The position numbers and the translations under genes are program-made. The notes below the pieces were generated by a model that saw only the letters and a list, made by a program, of their open reading frames with translations, searched no databases and was not told the origin of the DNA. Source: Thuidium tamariscinum (lineage: Eukaryota > Streptophyta > Bryopsida > Hypnales > Thuidiaceae). Taken from it: a DNA stretch of 64,000 bases. Position 1 is the stretch's first letter. Each line of letters opens with the position of its first letter. The stretch covers positions 33,103,182 through 33,167,181 of the forward strand of contig OX344749.2 of assembly GCA_947034885.2 (NCBI GenBank). Reading direction: 5' to 3'. Shown one piece after another: positions 25,101 to 36,532 of the stretch.

Positions 25101-25655
25101 CTTTCGATTGGAAGCGGGGGTGAGGTAGGCAGCTTGAAGTGGTTCAAAGACCAAGCTGCCGCTGACAGGGAGAAAGGAGGGTTGAATGAGGCGCTTCATC
25201 ATTGCAAAGTGTTCAGGGAGGGTGATGAAGTGGGAAGGACTCTTGACCTTTCCATCTTCCGCTCTTATGATGAAATATACGACCGTCTGGGTGACATGTT
25301 CAGCGTTCCTACACCCGATTTCAAGGACCGGCTGGTGTACCAGAATGCTGAAGGCTCCACCAGGCATGTTGGTGCAGAGCCGTACAGGTAGGTTCCAAGG
25401 ACGGCTCTCCTCTCCTTTTCCATCTGTCCTGGAGGACATTATTGATGTGCAGCTCATGCCATGTCAGGATCTGCAGGCCCGTCATACATCACCATGTATC
25501 TTTGTCTAGAGACTGGGCTGTAAGTACCAATTGATTTTGACTTTTCACCCTGATGAGATGTGCCCCATGTTGGAAATGGCAGGAGCTTTGTCACGGCAGT
25601 CAGGCGACTTACGATCCTACCTGAAGCGAGTAATGGCAGCGCAGTGCGATCGTAG
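22197..25655 (+). CDS. ARF: Auxin response factor, class C (ARF10/16/17 type)
   Basis: Nuclear DNA-binding transcription factor that binds auxin response elements; class C members repress transcription. Exons are 22197-22765, 23243-23870, 24291-25387 and 25583-25655, all GT-AG, summing to 2367 nt (788 residues plus stop). Dimerisation begins around [13 protein letters not shown] (residue 33 on). The B3 domain follows, with [14 protein letters not shown] and [13 protein letters not shown]; its last part and the auxin-response domain ([25 protein letters not shown]) are in exon 2. Exon 3 holds a Q/S/N-rich middle region with the miR160 site, then a PB1 domain ([19 protein letters not shown], from about residue 700) finished by exon 4 (RRLTIL). 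The ATG at 22197 is the first in frame. The ATG at 22236 has a better context (AAAATGGAA) and would remove 13 residues. The SDANNGGGF form of the B3 motif is the class C type. The gene is intact. Confidence 0.94.
22790..23115 (+). repeat. Sequence in ARF intron 1 shared with intron 2
   Basis: Intron 1 (22766-23242) and intron 2 (23871-24290) share ordered blocks: AAACTTTCTTGAGATCA / AAACTATCTTGAGCTCA, TGTAGACCATTATGAAAGGG / TGTAGACCGCTATTGAAGAG, and GAGTTGCTGCTGGTAACAGG / GAGTTGCTGTTGGTAATAGG. Homology runs over about 300 bp. The flanking exons are not duplicated, so this is either an inserted repeat or copying between introns. Confidence 0.75.
23945..24235 (+). repeat. Sequence in ARF intron 2 shared with intron 1
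   Basis: Partner of 22790-23115. The order and spacing of the conserved blocks are kept, and the relation ends before both splice sites. Intron 3 (25388-25582) does not carry it. Confidence 0.75.
24548..24568 (+). promoter_or_regulatory. miR160 target site in ARF exon 3
   Basis: A 21-nt site with the core GCAGGGAGCCAGGCA, differing from a perfect ARF17-type miR160 target only at its first base. It is read in frame as A-G-M-Q-G-A-R-H, the residues conserved in class C ARFs. The expected effect is AGO1-guided slicing between the bases opposite miRNA positions 10 and 11. Its position after the auxin-response domain is the usual one. Confidence 0.93.
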
Positions 25656-26347
25656 CTCATTATCTTGATTTCATCTGAATCTATTAAATATGCACGATAT
25701 GTACCGGCACTATGTGTGGACCTGCGACCCATTGATTGTCCCTGGACTTGATAACTTTGCTTCGCCTGCTGGGTAGTTCTTAATGGGAGGCTCGTTCATA
25801 GGATTCCATAGCCTAAATTATGACCTCATCTACCAGTATGGCAAGTCAGTCTAGTGATAATTGCAGGACATTTTGTGACAATTGCTGGTTCCCTTTGAAG
25901 TTTTCTGCTCTATACGTATGTTTGTAGTACATCACAAACTTTGTGACTACAATGCACAAATAGTGATTATTTCAACTATGTGGTTTGTAAGTTAAGTGTT
26001 GACCAGGCACATGCACTGAATGTGCTGGTCGTACTAGTAATACATGTGAGTGCAGCTCTATAAATTGTGATTAAAAGTAAATCTCAAGCTTGGGTACGGT
26101 ATTGGAATGGAAATATCGTATGCCAATGTGGTGCCGTAACTTAGTTTGCTGCCAATATCGAAATCCTTCTCGAGAAGCTGTGAAGGATGGGATTCTGTAA
26201 GTTAGTGGATGAAAAGTGGTCTTTCACTCGGACCTCTATAATATGACTTTGTCTAAAACGACATTCTAGAATATTCTTCCATATATCTGGCAGGATGATT
26301 GATTATAGCATGTTAAATAGTTACAGCCTATTTTTGTAACTGAGATG
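25656..26347 (+). other. Likely 3' UTR of the ARF gene and downstream flank
   Basis: After the TAG at 25653 the composition stays like that of transcribed DNA for several hundred bases, then becomes AT-rich. No second gene was seen. The polyadenylation site cannot be fixed by eye. Confidence 0.45.
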
Positions 26348-26355
26348 GTGGGGAC

Positions 26356-26496
26356 CAGGGTTTTTTTTTCTGGCGATTTATCGCCAGCTTCCCGCTCTGG
26401 CTCACCAGTGTGTGTGGCTCCCTCCCAATATTGGCCTCTGGTGGGAGGCCACAGAGGGCTTTACTGTAGATGAACAGTACCAAAAAAAAAACCCTG
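26356..26496. mobile_element. hAT-type MITE, 141 bp, perfect 8-bp TSD
   Basis: Ends CAGGGTTTTTTTTT and AAAAAAAAAACCCTG are inverted repeats. Perfect 8-bp direct repeats GTGGGGAC flank it (26348-26355 and 26497-26504). The left end continues CTGGCGATTT, like CTGGCAATTT in the element at 11678-11973, so both belong to one family. It is noncoding. It lies about 700 bp after the ARF stop codon, close enough to affect 3' end formation. Confidence 0.9.
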
Positions 26497-26593
26497 GTGG
26501 GGACCGAGCCTGTACCGCGAAGTGGCCCCAGTCGCTGGAAAATGCAGCAAGGTTTTACTTGCCATGTAAGGTAGAACAGCCCATGACCATAGG

Positions 26594-26826
26594 GCAGGGA
26601 GAACTGACCCCCTCGCTCGGCCATTTGAGTAAAATGCTGTAGTTTTGTATTTTTCACTCAATTTTTTTTTTGCCAATTTTGAATTCATATTTGTGATCAG
26701 AGACCCGAAATTAGCTAAGGGGTGCAGAAAGTAGGGGTTATGGTGGCCCAAACGAGGGGGCTTTTTGTTCTGATTGCACCTCTGGTAAGACGTGGTAAGG
26801 CTGAGCGAGGGGGCCAATCCACCTTG
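26594..26826 (+). mobile_element. MITE, GGCCCCCTCGCTCGG-TIR family, copy 2
   Basis: Left end GAACTGACCCCCTCGCTCGG pairs with the complement of GCTGAGCGAGGGGGCCAATC on the right. The GAGGGGGCTTTTTGTTCTG block matches the copy at 49056-49283. About 230 bp, no coding. It lies about 90 bp from the hAT MITE at 26356-26496. Confidence 0.75.
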
Positions 26827-28556
26827 ATCTGACCATACAGGTTAGCTATAAGGTAGAAGGCTCAGAAATGGAGCATCTAAGGGCTGATATGCCTTTTTCA
26901 TGTAATTAAACATACGGAAATATTTCTAGCCCATTTTTCAGAGGAAGAAAAATAGATGAGGAATCTAACACAAGTGATTTCATATTTTTTGGAGCATTTT
27001 TTAATTAGTTACGAATTTTCAAACAAAATGTGTTGTAGGTCCCTATTTATGTCCCTAGATCCTCCATGAATGGTTCACTTGCAACTTCAAAGAAAAATGG
27101 AAAAGCAAGGAGAATGATTGGCTCTCACTATTCCCAATGCTTCTATCTTCATTTCATTCAATGAGTGTAGAAGTCCATTTAAGAACCACATATTGTCCAT
27201 TTCAATGCCTTTTAGAGGTTCCATTCTTAATGCCCACTCTATTTTAGAGCCTCCTACCTTATAGAAACTTTGGGGAAGTTATTTCTACAAACCTGAAGTT
27301 TTGCAAAGATTGGAAAGCTTGGAAGAAATTCTTTGCAAAGAGAATGAAGACATTTTGATAACAATTGGGATCCTTAGGATTTTTCAAAGTTGAAATGTTA
27401 AAGTGTGTATAGACCCTTGTTAAAGCAGAGATGAACATGTCTACTGTGCAATTGCATTACCATCATGTGAAAGAGTTGCTAAGATTGTAGTAAAGGGTGG
27501 GATTTTGATAAAATTGGGAAGATTTTGTAGATGGTAAAATGGTGTAGATGGTATTATTGGGGAGTTTTATCTTGCGATGAAATTTACAAGTTTTGAGTCA
27601 ATATTTGGATTCAAAGATCTCAAATTTTGTTCATCTTTTCTTCATTGTTGGCTTCTCAATTTGGCATGTTTTTGTTTAGTGTCCCATTTTGATACAATGG
27701 TTTTCTAATTGTGCAAAAAAAAAATTTAATAAAAAAAAGACCCTAAATTGGGTGCAAGAGGTCAACAAATATCCTAAACATGATCCAAATTAGCTGTAAA
27801 ATTAGCTATAAAATTAGCTGTAAAATTACCTTGTAGAGCACAAAATTTACTTGGCATGAATTATGTTTTGTTTTAGTTTTATCCTTGGGAATATACAATT
27901 GACCTTGCTTGTCCCATTTCATAGGACAACTTTAGCATCTTGCAATAGTGATTGCTACATTCTAGGCATCATTCTAGGGTTGATAAGAATTCTTTGAAAA
28001 CTCAAATTTTGAATCCTAAAATTCCAAGAGTTGGTTATTAGCTATGATTAAGAATTTTTGACGAGTTTTAATGATTTTTTTGGAAAGGTTTGACTAGTCA
28101 TTAACAATGAAAATTGATATGAAAATCATAAATTATCACCTTCTAGTTGGTCCCTAGTATTTGAAATCTAATCCAAATTGTATTTAGTATGAAATAATAA
28201 GATTGGAGATATTTGCAATTTAATCACATTGGAGTGTCTTCTTTCTAAACAAGACTAGGGATAAAAAGTTTACATGTAACAAGAGAACATTTTTAAGTTT
28301 CCCTTTGAAAATTCATAGAAAGAAAAAAGAATAATTGAAAATATATTGTAAAAAATTCACAAGTAAAACTAATCTTTAATTGTAATTTTGACTCTTTCTA
28401 TACACATTACTTTAAACAGACAATTTTAAACCATTTCAAACCTTTCTACCTTATAATGTGGGATGAGGAATCAAACACTCCCTTCTATTAGTAGTCGAAT
28501 AAGGGACAATGCAAGATCTATGGAATGAATACTCCCATACCTACGACACTTTCATC
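26827..28556. other. AT-rich intergenic DNA
   Basis: No gene or bounded element recognised. A small local repeat of AAAATTAGCTGTAAAATTAG type lies near 27795-27830. Confidence 0.55.
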
Positions 28557-28885
28557 CATAAGAGGATTTCCGGGCCCCCAAAAGACCGTTTCAGGGGTGT
28601 TCCCCGAAATTGTTCCCACTGCTGCAGACCAGCCCCCTGTTGGTCTGAATTTTTGAATTTTGAAAAAAAAATTAAAATTAAAATTTCCAAAAAACTTCAG
28701 AATGTACTAAAGAGCAAAAAAATGATTTAAAAATATTTAATATTTAATTAAAATTAATTAAAAAATTAGTATTTTCTGACATGGCAATCGCTCGACCACA
28801 TCAGCATCACGTTCCTAGAGTTCCCAATGCGTTCCCAGCATTTGGGAACTCGCAGTCTTGTACAATAGCTGAAAATCCTCTTATG
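28557..28885 (+). mobile_element. MITE, CATAAGAGGATTT-TIR family, copy 1
   Basis: Begins CATAAGAGGATTTC and ends with the inverted GAAAATCCTCTTATG. It is 329 bp, with an AT-rich centre between two GC-richer subterminal blocks (CCCCGAAATTGTTCCCACTG; GTTCCCAATGCGTTCCCAGC). The copy at 32933-33260 has the same length and is in reverse orientation. I see no convincing target duplication at either copy. Confidence 0.8.
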
Positions 28886-29282
28886 CACCTTTGTCAATGA
28901 TGTTGTCATATTGAACCTACAAATTAACATTATTGGCATGCACAAAGAGTCAATTCTTTATAGTCACTAGAAGTTTGTTTTAATTTTTTATTCTTTCATT
29001 TATAATTTAAAGTTTGGCAACTTGGATGGTTACAAAGAAAAATAGATGATGTTTTCATTTTACCAATTTTAATGAGCATAACCTTCAAAGATCCATATGT
29101 CATAAATTGGCAAATATTCAAAAAATTGGTGAAAAAATCATAATTCTTCAAGAGAGGGCTTTTAAGCAATTTTAGTTTTTCTTAGGATTTGTTGTTGTAG
29201 CATTTTATTCTTGAGAAAAATATAGGTTATATAAAAATCTAGTGTTTGAAGATAGTATATGTGTGAAAATAAAGCCTTCAAA

Positions 29283-29496
29283 CACTACAAGAGAAAGGGG
29301 TGTTTTAAGTATAGTCCTAGAGATAATATTTTAAGTAATGACCTTTATAGGAGACTTTAAGTGAGAAATAAGTGTCTTTCTAGTAAAATTTTACTAGAAA
29401 GACACTTATTTCTCACTTAAAGTCTCCTATAAAGGTCATTACTTAAAATATTATCTCTAGGACTATACTCTTAAAACACCCATTTCTCTTGTAGTG
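29283..29496. mobile_element. CACTA-type palindromic MITE, 214 bp
   Basis: Ends are CACTACAAGAGAAA and TTTCTCTTGTAGTG, the hallmark of plant CACTA (En/Spm) transposons, with AAA on both sides (29280-29282, 29497-29499) as the expected 3-bp duplication. The two halves are complementary along their full length with about one substitution and one 2-bp indel. They meet with no loop at GTAAAATTTTAC, so the element is one long palindrome. It has no coding capacity. Confidence 0.93.
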
Positions 29497-29499
29497 AAA

Positions 29500-30200
29500 A
29501 TATTGTATTGTGTTTTTTCAAAGATTGTTTGGACTTTTGACAATGTGGCTTTGTTTGTCTTTTAAGCCCGATAATCCAAATTTTCTTTGCAAGAACAATT
29601 TAAGAACTTCAAATTTAGGTAGAACTTGAAGTTAGGAAGAAGTAAGCAAATTCTTAAAGCAAAATGACATTGCTCTTTCATTGCCTCAATTGGGCCCTAA
29701 AACAAAGTAAAATAAAAAACCTAATTTTTTTCAACCTTTGTAACATAATGAAAATTAGATTTCTTAGAAGGTTTTTTTCACAGTTATAGAAGGAAAAAAT
29801 GAATTAAAAAAAATAGTATAAAATCCATTTTGATTTGCAAAGAGTATAAGGGACTAACTTCATAGATTTGAAGAGAGCCCAAAGTGGTTATTATGAGTGA
29901 GCATGTAATTTGGATAATAAGAAATCCTTCTAGGTTCTAGATGTAGAGTTGTTTGTAAGCTAGCCAAATGTTTAAAATCTTACAATGCATCAATAAATAT
30001 ACTAATTTACTACAATGTATGTTAATATATGCTAATATCTTATGTTATTGCTTATAAATGCATATACAATTATACATATTGTAATGTGGAATTTTGTTTA
30101 ATTGACAATAATCACAAGACAACTAACTAAGGGGTTATTTCCATGGAAAGGTCTATAAGTCTATCGTTTGTATGACTAAGGTCACTATAATCGTATGTTG
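29500..30200. other. AT-rich intergenic DNA
   Basis: No feature recognised between the CACTA palindrome and the motif field that starts near 30200. Confidence 0.5.
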
Positions 30201-32650
30201 GACACTTATTTATGTCGTTTTTGGTTTAGTTTTAGGGTAAAATAAACCCAAGGAAAATCTCTAATGTCAAATGGTCACAGTCCACAAATGCAATGCTATA
30301 CTATAGATCATATGTATGGCGTCACAGTCTTGCCTAGTATGTGGTTCACGTCAAATCATTGTCGTCAATTTGTCTTGGATGGTCAATTTGTCTTATGCAT
30401 GCTCTAGCTACTTAATGCAATATATATAATTTAATTCCTCTTTTCTTTCTCTCACATGACAATTTATCACTCTTAATTATAATTTTGTAATTTAATTTTA
30501 AATAAAAGAAATCCAAATTCTTTCCTTTTTATTTTATTTCTTTATGTTGTCAATTTGATCCTTTTTAGCATGTCAAATGGTCTCAGCCGTTCCATTTGAT
30601 TTGGTTCATGTCAAATAGTCATCTATACTAACTACTTCATCTAATAGACCTATACTCATTGTTTAGACTAATTGATTTGATTTCAACAACCACAAGCAAT
30701 TCCTACCTACCAGATGTGCTGGTGGTTTGGAAAACAATTGCAATGTACAATTTTTAATTCTAACAACAACTTGACTCTATGAATCAATCGATTAGATTTA
30801 CTTTCTTAGACTCGTATCTTAAACAACATCAAAAGGGTCACCATCTATTAGACTTAATTCAGTTTCTACACATAGTATTCAGTCTACTAGACTTAAGCAA
30901 TTTTTGATTCATAAAATTACTCCACACATTGCATCCAGTTGACAAACCAATTTAATAAACAACATCCATTAATTGCTTCATCTCAAAATTTCCACATAAT
31001 CAATTTGACAATATGACAATTACAACCAAGGTAGTTTATAATTAATTTTTGAGACTCAATTTATCAAATCAGCATGTGTTAATTCCAAGATTAATTTTAT
31101 GTTGGATTTAATCAATTAGACTTTACAATTTTAAAGACTGGAATTCTTCACAGTCAATTTGACATACTTACCATTTAACATAGTTTCGCATTTTAATTCT
31201 TCCCATAGCAATGCCTAATCTCACTCCACCATCACAAATAAATCAAATAGACTTTACTTGATCAATTAGACAATGGTCCAGTAATTTTGATTACCAAAGT
31301 TTGAGATTCAAACTGCTCAGTCAACTAAACTTCAATTCTATGCTGGTTGGCAACTTGACATGAATACATATCCCACATGCATTAGGCAACTAGACATATT
31401 ATGGCATTACAATTCAATGCAAACTATACAGACAATTTGACACTTCTTCTTTACCAATCCAATCCACTAGACTTGCCTGAATTTTACAAAAAGAATGGGC
31501 TGAACTTGTTCCATAACTATAAATTAATTCAGTTGTATTTCTCAGTTAGTTTGATGTATCACTGTATCACATGCTTTTTATAGCCAATTGACATCTAATT
31601 TACTCTCTCCAGTCAATTAGACATAACTAAATTTTATCCCTACTGCTAATTAGCAATTGAGTAAATTAATTATTCAGTAATCTCTCAACAATAAGATACA
31701 TCCATTAGACTAGCAATTCTGAACAAGATAAATCAATTACTATTTACACAACCATAAAGTTTCCATTTGCCAAGTTGACACGGATATAACACAATTGTAC
31801 CACTTGTTCATTTTACTTAAACATCCTGTGTAAATCAATTAAACTGTAATTCCATCAACAAGGTCTAAGTGGTTACAAAATTATTCAGACCAATTGACAA
31901 AAACTTTCCACCATCAAGGACATCCAACAAGCAACCTGCTCAGTCTACTGGTCCGAACTCCAACATAGCCATCATCCGCTTTGACAATTGGACTAAAATT
32001 TCCATTTTCTAACTCCAATCTATTCCTCACTAAACTACAGTTATAGCAATTCGTCCAATCACCAGCCACCTGTTGCTTAGTCGATTTGATTTCCAATTCT
32101 ACACTCAGCAACTAACTATTTTCACCCTCCATCGTACTGACCACTGGACACTGGGGAGAATGATAAATGTAATTAATACTGCAATTTGACAATGGCAATT
32201 GGACAAAACTTCAAACGCCCACTAAAGTATAATACCCACACCAGCAAATCAACAAGTGGACAAGAAAATGAACAAGCTCACAGCTACCTGCTGTCTCAGC
32301 TCAAGACAAATGGACATACACAAATTACACAATGAAAAGCTTGAAGATATATTGACAAATTGAAAGCAATAACACTGTGAATCATACTACCTGTATGCAC
32401 TGAAGGAAAATCAACTAGACATTTGGACATATAGTCCCAAAACTGAGAAGACAATTCTTCATTATGAGGTGCATTGTCAACTTGTCCTTCCAATTTTTCT
32501 ATTAGTCCTTTCCAAATCCATTTATTTACACCCTTTTGAGTCTCAATTAACATCTACAAGTCTATTTGACCTAGGAATGGAAATGGAGCTAACTCTATGC
32601 TCTATTTACACTTTGGAAGACAAATTGACATCAAAATTGAAAAAATTGAG
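30200..32650. repeat. G-poor field with recurrent CAATT(T/A/G)GACA-like word
   Basis: Over about 2.4 kb the word T(T/A)GAC, usually inside a CAATTTGACA-, CAATTAGACA- or CACTAGACTT-like context, recurs on the + strand. I count 22 between 30640 and 32000, where composition alone would give roughly 3. From 30260 to 30620 the complementary forms GTCAAAT and GTCAATTTG prevail instead. Gaps vary from about 20 to 120 bp, so it is no simple tandem repeat. The + strand is poor in G outside these words. No long frame is present. I do not recognise this sequence class. Confidence 0.6.
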
Positions 32651-32932
32651 TTCACACATATCTAAATTAAACATTTTTTAAGGTCATAAAACTGGTGTTT
32701 AGATATTTTAATAGACCTTCTAATCTTGTAATAAGTATATAAGTTTGTAAAATATCAATATCTTTTCTTGCAATGTGTTGTTGAAAATGTTTAGATGCCT
32801 ATTTGATGTCTAAGTTTGCTTCACTAGAAAAAATTACATTGTGATTTCTATTTGGGTATAGGCTTGACAAATTTGCTAAATAATGTGCAAACTATCTAAT
32901 CACATGCCTTATAATATACAACAAAATTGTTT

Positions 32933-33260
32933 CATAAGAGGATTTCTAGCTGGTTTACAAGACTACGAGTTCCCAAATGCTCGGAACGCATTAGGAACAC
33001 TAGGATGTGGACGCATTGGGAACACTGGGATTGCTGATGTGGTTGAGTGACTGCAACGTCAAAAAATACTAATTATTTATTAAATATTTTTAAAATATTT
33101 TTTTGCTTTTCAATACATTTTGAAGTTTTTTGGAATTTTAAAATTTTTTTTTTTCGAAATTCAAAAATTCAGACCACTAGGGGGCTGGTTTGCAATAGTG
33201 GGAACAATTTCAGGAAACACCCCTGAAACAGTCTTCTGGGGGCCCAGAAATCCTCTTATG
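32933..33260 (-). mobile_element. MITE, CATAAGAGGATTT-TIR family, copy 2
   Basis: Begins CATAAGAGGATTTC and ends GAAATCCTCTTATG. It is 328 bp and aligns in reverse orientation with 28557-28885, including the GCATTGGGAACACT and CAGACCACTAGGGGGCTGG blocks. Noncoding. Confidence 0.8.
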
Positions 33261-34897
33261 TAAAAATGCATTGTTGAATGTGCACTACAATTAACATTCT
33301 TTCACCAAGTGCACATGCACTTTCTACAATTGAACTCTATGTGTAAATTTTCACATTTCTATAAATAATACCTCCTCCATGCTATAATGATCTTTTTGGC
33401 TTTGATTTTTTGTTGCAAAATGATTTTTACATTGTTCATACAATATTTCAAACTGGTACAATTTGGCTTTCAATTGCTATCTAGGACCAACCAGAACAAT
33501 TCTAAACAATAGTTCCTCTCCATCCATGCAATCAACACTATTTTATTTTTATTTTTTGCATCTATTTGAATATTGTCCGATTGAACAATATGAAGCTTTG
33601 GTGGCAAAAGAAAGGTTTACACATGGACTTTAGCCCATACTAAAATGCCCATAAATTGACAACCTAATACTCAACATTTAAATGCCAAGTGGTGATCTTT
33701 GAAAATGCTCCAAAATTTCAACTTTTCAATACTTTAGTACTACACTTTGAAAAGTGCTCAAAAACTCAAAGTTTCTAGGGCACTAAAAGTGCATAACTCT
33801 ATATACAACAAAAAGTGGGTCTTTAAAATTCCATTTTTAGCCTTAATCTAGAACATTTTGTCTAGGAGGAAAATCATTTTGGAATAGATGTAGTGGTCTT
33901 TTGTAGTTAGATACTAGAAATTGCATTTTTCAAAAAACATTTAGGATCTAAAGGGTTTAATTTCAATGAAATTTCCATGATGTAGAAGTTTTAGGCTATA
34001 TGAAACTTTGTAGCATTTAATTTAATGTACAAATTCACATAATTGTTTAAAATTTGCATTGATTTTGTTTTTTATATTTTGTGATAATTATTTAATAGGG
34101 AATGTTCGAATTCAAATATATGTCACATTTCTTATTGCAAGGATTATGTATACTATTGAATATCCATATATTTAAAGAAATTTGTAGGTGAATTTAGAAG
34201 AGATGATCTTCTAAATTAGATGAAGGGATTTTTATAATAGTCAATTTTTAAAGGACTTATACTTTTTTTCAAGAAAAATAGTCAGAAAAAATAATTTTTC
34301 AATGCATTGACTTAAAGTAAAAAGAAATTGTTTTTTTGTTCTTCTGACATAGGGTCAACAAAATTCAAGCCATTTTGGAATAAATTTTTGCTCTATACAA
34401 TATTGAACCTCTACATTACTAAGAACTACATCTTATTTGGTACATGCATGAAAAAATTTCAAAAGCAAATAAGGGGTCTATGTTATTCTAAATCACCATG
34501 CAATAGAAGGAGCTTGAGGAAATTTGCAACCTACAAGCCTTTACAATACAAGTAAATTCACAATTATATACTAACAATTTTTCTATAATTTTTTGTGCAT
34601 TAAGGAATTTTTGCTCCATGAATCCAAAAGGTAGAAAACTAGAGTCAAATATTTAGAAAACATGAAAAAAGTCAAACTTTGAGCATCCAAATTCCAAGAT
34701 TTGTATTTGTAGTTAGAGGAAAATATTTTTTTGCCAAAATTCATACTAAAAGTGGTAAAGTTTTGACTCCTTGTAAAATTGGAATTTTGACTTTTCTAAA
34801 TGGGATTTTTGCCTTAAAAATAGTTTTAAAAAAACTTGCTAATTGTATTGTATTAGTTACATTAATTTAGAAGTAGATAAGGAATTTAGAGTTAAAA
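33261..34897. other. AT-rich intergenic DNA, nothing recognised
   Basis: Short frames only, with no domain and no paired termini seen. Confidence 0.55.
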
Positions 34898-34948
34898 TTA
34901 ACCCCTAAATGCCCAAGCCCTTTTCTAAGCCTGTAGGAATTTGCTCTA

Positions 34949-36532
34949 CAGTGACTCACAAAAGTTCTTGGCTACTACTTGTGACCGTGAAAATGGGACA
35001 AAAGCTTTTGGACTTGTGAGAAATAGTAAGCAAGATTCATCATAGATGCTACACATGTTGTCAAGAACATGTTACAAAAAATTTGTGAAAAGAAAGTTGA
35101 AATGGTAAAAAGAAATTGAAAGAAGTATGCAAAAAGTATGGCCAAGAACATATGTTGATTAACTAGGAAATCATGATAACACAAAGAAAACTCAAAATGA
35201 AAAGCTCAAAAGTAGCAAATGCTACATATGTACAACAACTACAAGTCTACCAACGTGTATATCCACCCTTAGCTACAAGAAGATCAGCCACCCTAGTTGG
35301 CATTGTGCGGATGAGTTTCTGCACAAATTTTACTTCAATGCTTTGCCAAATGACTTGAATCTTCTCCCACAAGTCATCTCTACTTCTGGATGAATCACCC
35401 AACAATCGTAAGCGTCTATCTATTTCATTCCACAAGTGTTCAATAGGATTTAGGTCAGGTGATTGTGGTGGCCACTCCATCATAGAGAATTCTTGCCGAC
35501 CTAGCCATTGTTGTAGAAGACCAGATGTATGCTTCAGGTCATTATCATGCTGGAAAATGACTTCAGCCTCATCAAGACCTTGTCTCTCAATAGTGCCCAA
35601 CAACTGTGAATCTAATATGTTAAGATAAACTTGTGAATTCATAATGCCATCAATGCGATGAAGGTTTCCTACACCTGCCCAACTCATGCATCCCCATACT
35701 ATAATGCTACCACCACCATGTTTAACTGTATGTTGCACATGGCAATCATGAAGAGGCTCTGTAGGATTTTTCCAATACCATTGACGACCATCTGAACCAA
35801 AAATGTTGAACTTGGACTCATCTGACCAAATGACATGACTCTAGTTTTCTACATCGCAGTCTTTAGAAACCTTTGCCCACTGTAAACGTTTCTGCCTATG
35901 CCTCTTTGTTAGCAAGGGTTTCTTCCTTCTCACTCTAGCCCCAAGCCCTTGCCTCCGAAAACTCCAACGGACAGTCTCATCACTCAAACGAAGACCCTAA
36001 GCTCTCAAACTACGCCCAACAGCCGTCGCAGTCCCTAATTTCGGCTGATTCAAAGTCCTCACACCGAGCCTCTCATCCTAAATGCTTCTCTGAACCGAGC
36101 TAAAATGTGACCAATTGTGCTACGAGGAATGGTAAGATGGCTGGCTATGAAACGTTGTGAAAATCCTTGTTCACTCAATGCCATGACTTGGGAACGCTCA
36201 TAAAAATCCGTTTTCTTCATTGTGACTACTAGAAATGTCAAGATTCTTAACTGAAGACCTTTGGAAGCTCCACAAATCTCTACTTACAATGGAAACACAA
36301 GAGGAAGAAGAAGTCACTATAATCAACATATGTAGTTGGCGACCTTTGAGATAAATTGAACCACTCCAAAAAAAATGTACTAGTTGGATTAGCCAAATGA
36401 AGCCACCTATTACTGCATTAAATGATGTTGATTAACCGTAATTAATTTGGGAGGCAGCTTCATTAAACTAACTCCACAATTTCATGCCAAATGGATTCAT
36501 AGACAGTGGCCAAGAACTTTTGTGAGTCACTA
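34949..36532 (-). mobile_element. Tc1-type (DD34E) transposon, 1584 bp
   Basis: Terminal inverted repeats of about 24-26 bp: CAGTGACTCACAAAAGTTCT at the left, and a right end whose complement starts TAGTGACTCACAAAAGTTCT. TA dinucleotides on both sides (34947-34948, 36533-36534) form the Tc1/mariner target duplication. Length and gene layout fit a complete Tc1 element, with one transposase frame on the minus strand. Copy A has the uninterrupted sequence (TA at 3459-3460), proving the insertion. The transposase is decayed, so this copy cannot move by itself. Confidence 0.93.
35247..36220 (-). pseudogene. Tc1 transposase pseudogene, DD34E
   Basis: It formerly encoded about 325 residues. From the ATG at 36220 it reads MKKTDFYERSQVMALSEQGF and a helix-turn-helix (RSTIGHILARF), typical of paired-like Tc1 DNA binding. 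A frameshift lies near 36060, then in-frame TAG codons at 35997-35999 and 35841-35843, the second probably a former Trp codon. The DDE core is still readable: first Asp in VIWSDESKF, second in FQHDNDLKHTS, and Glu in SPDLNPIEHLWNE, with 34 residues between the second Asp and the Glu. The frame ends at a TAG at 35247. The family normally excises and inserts at TA. This copy is inactive. Confidence 0.92.
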
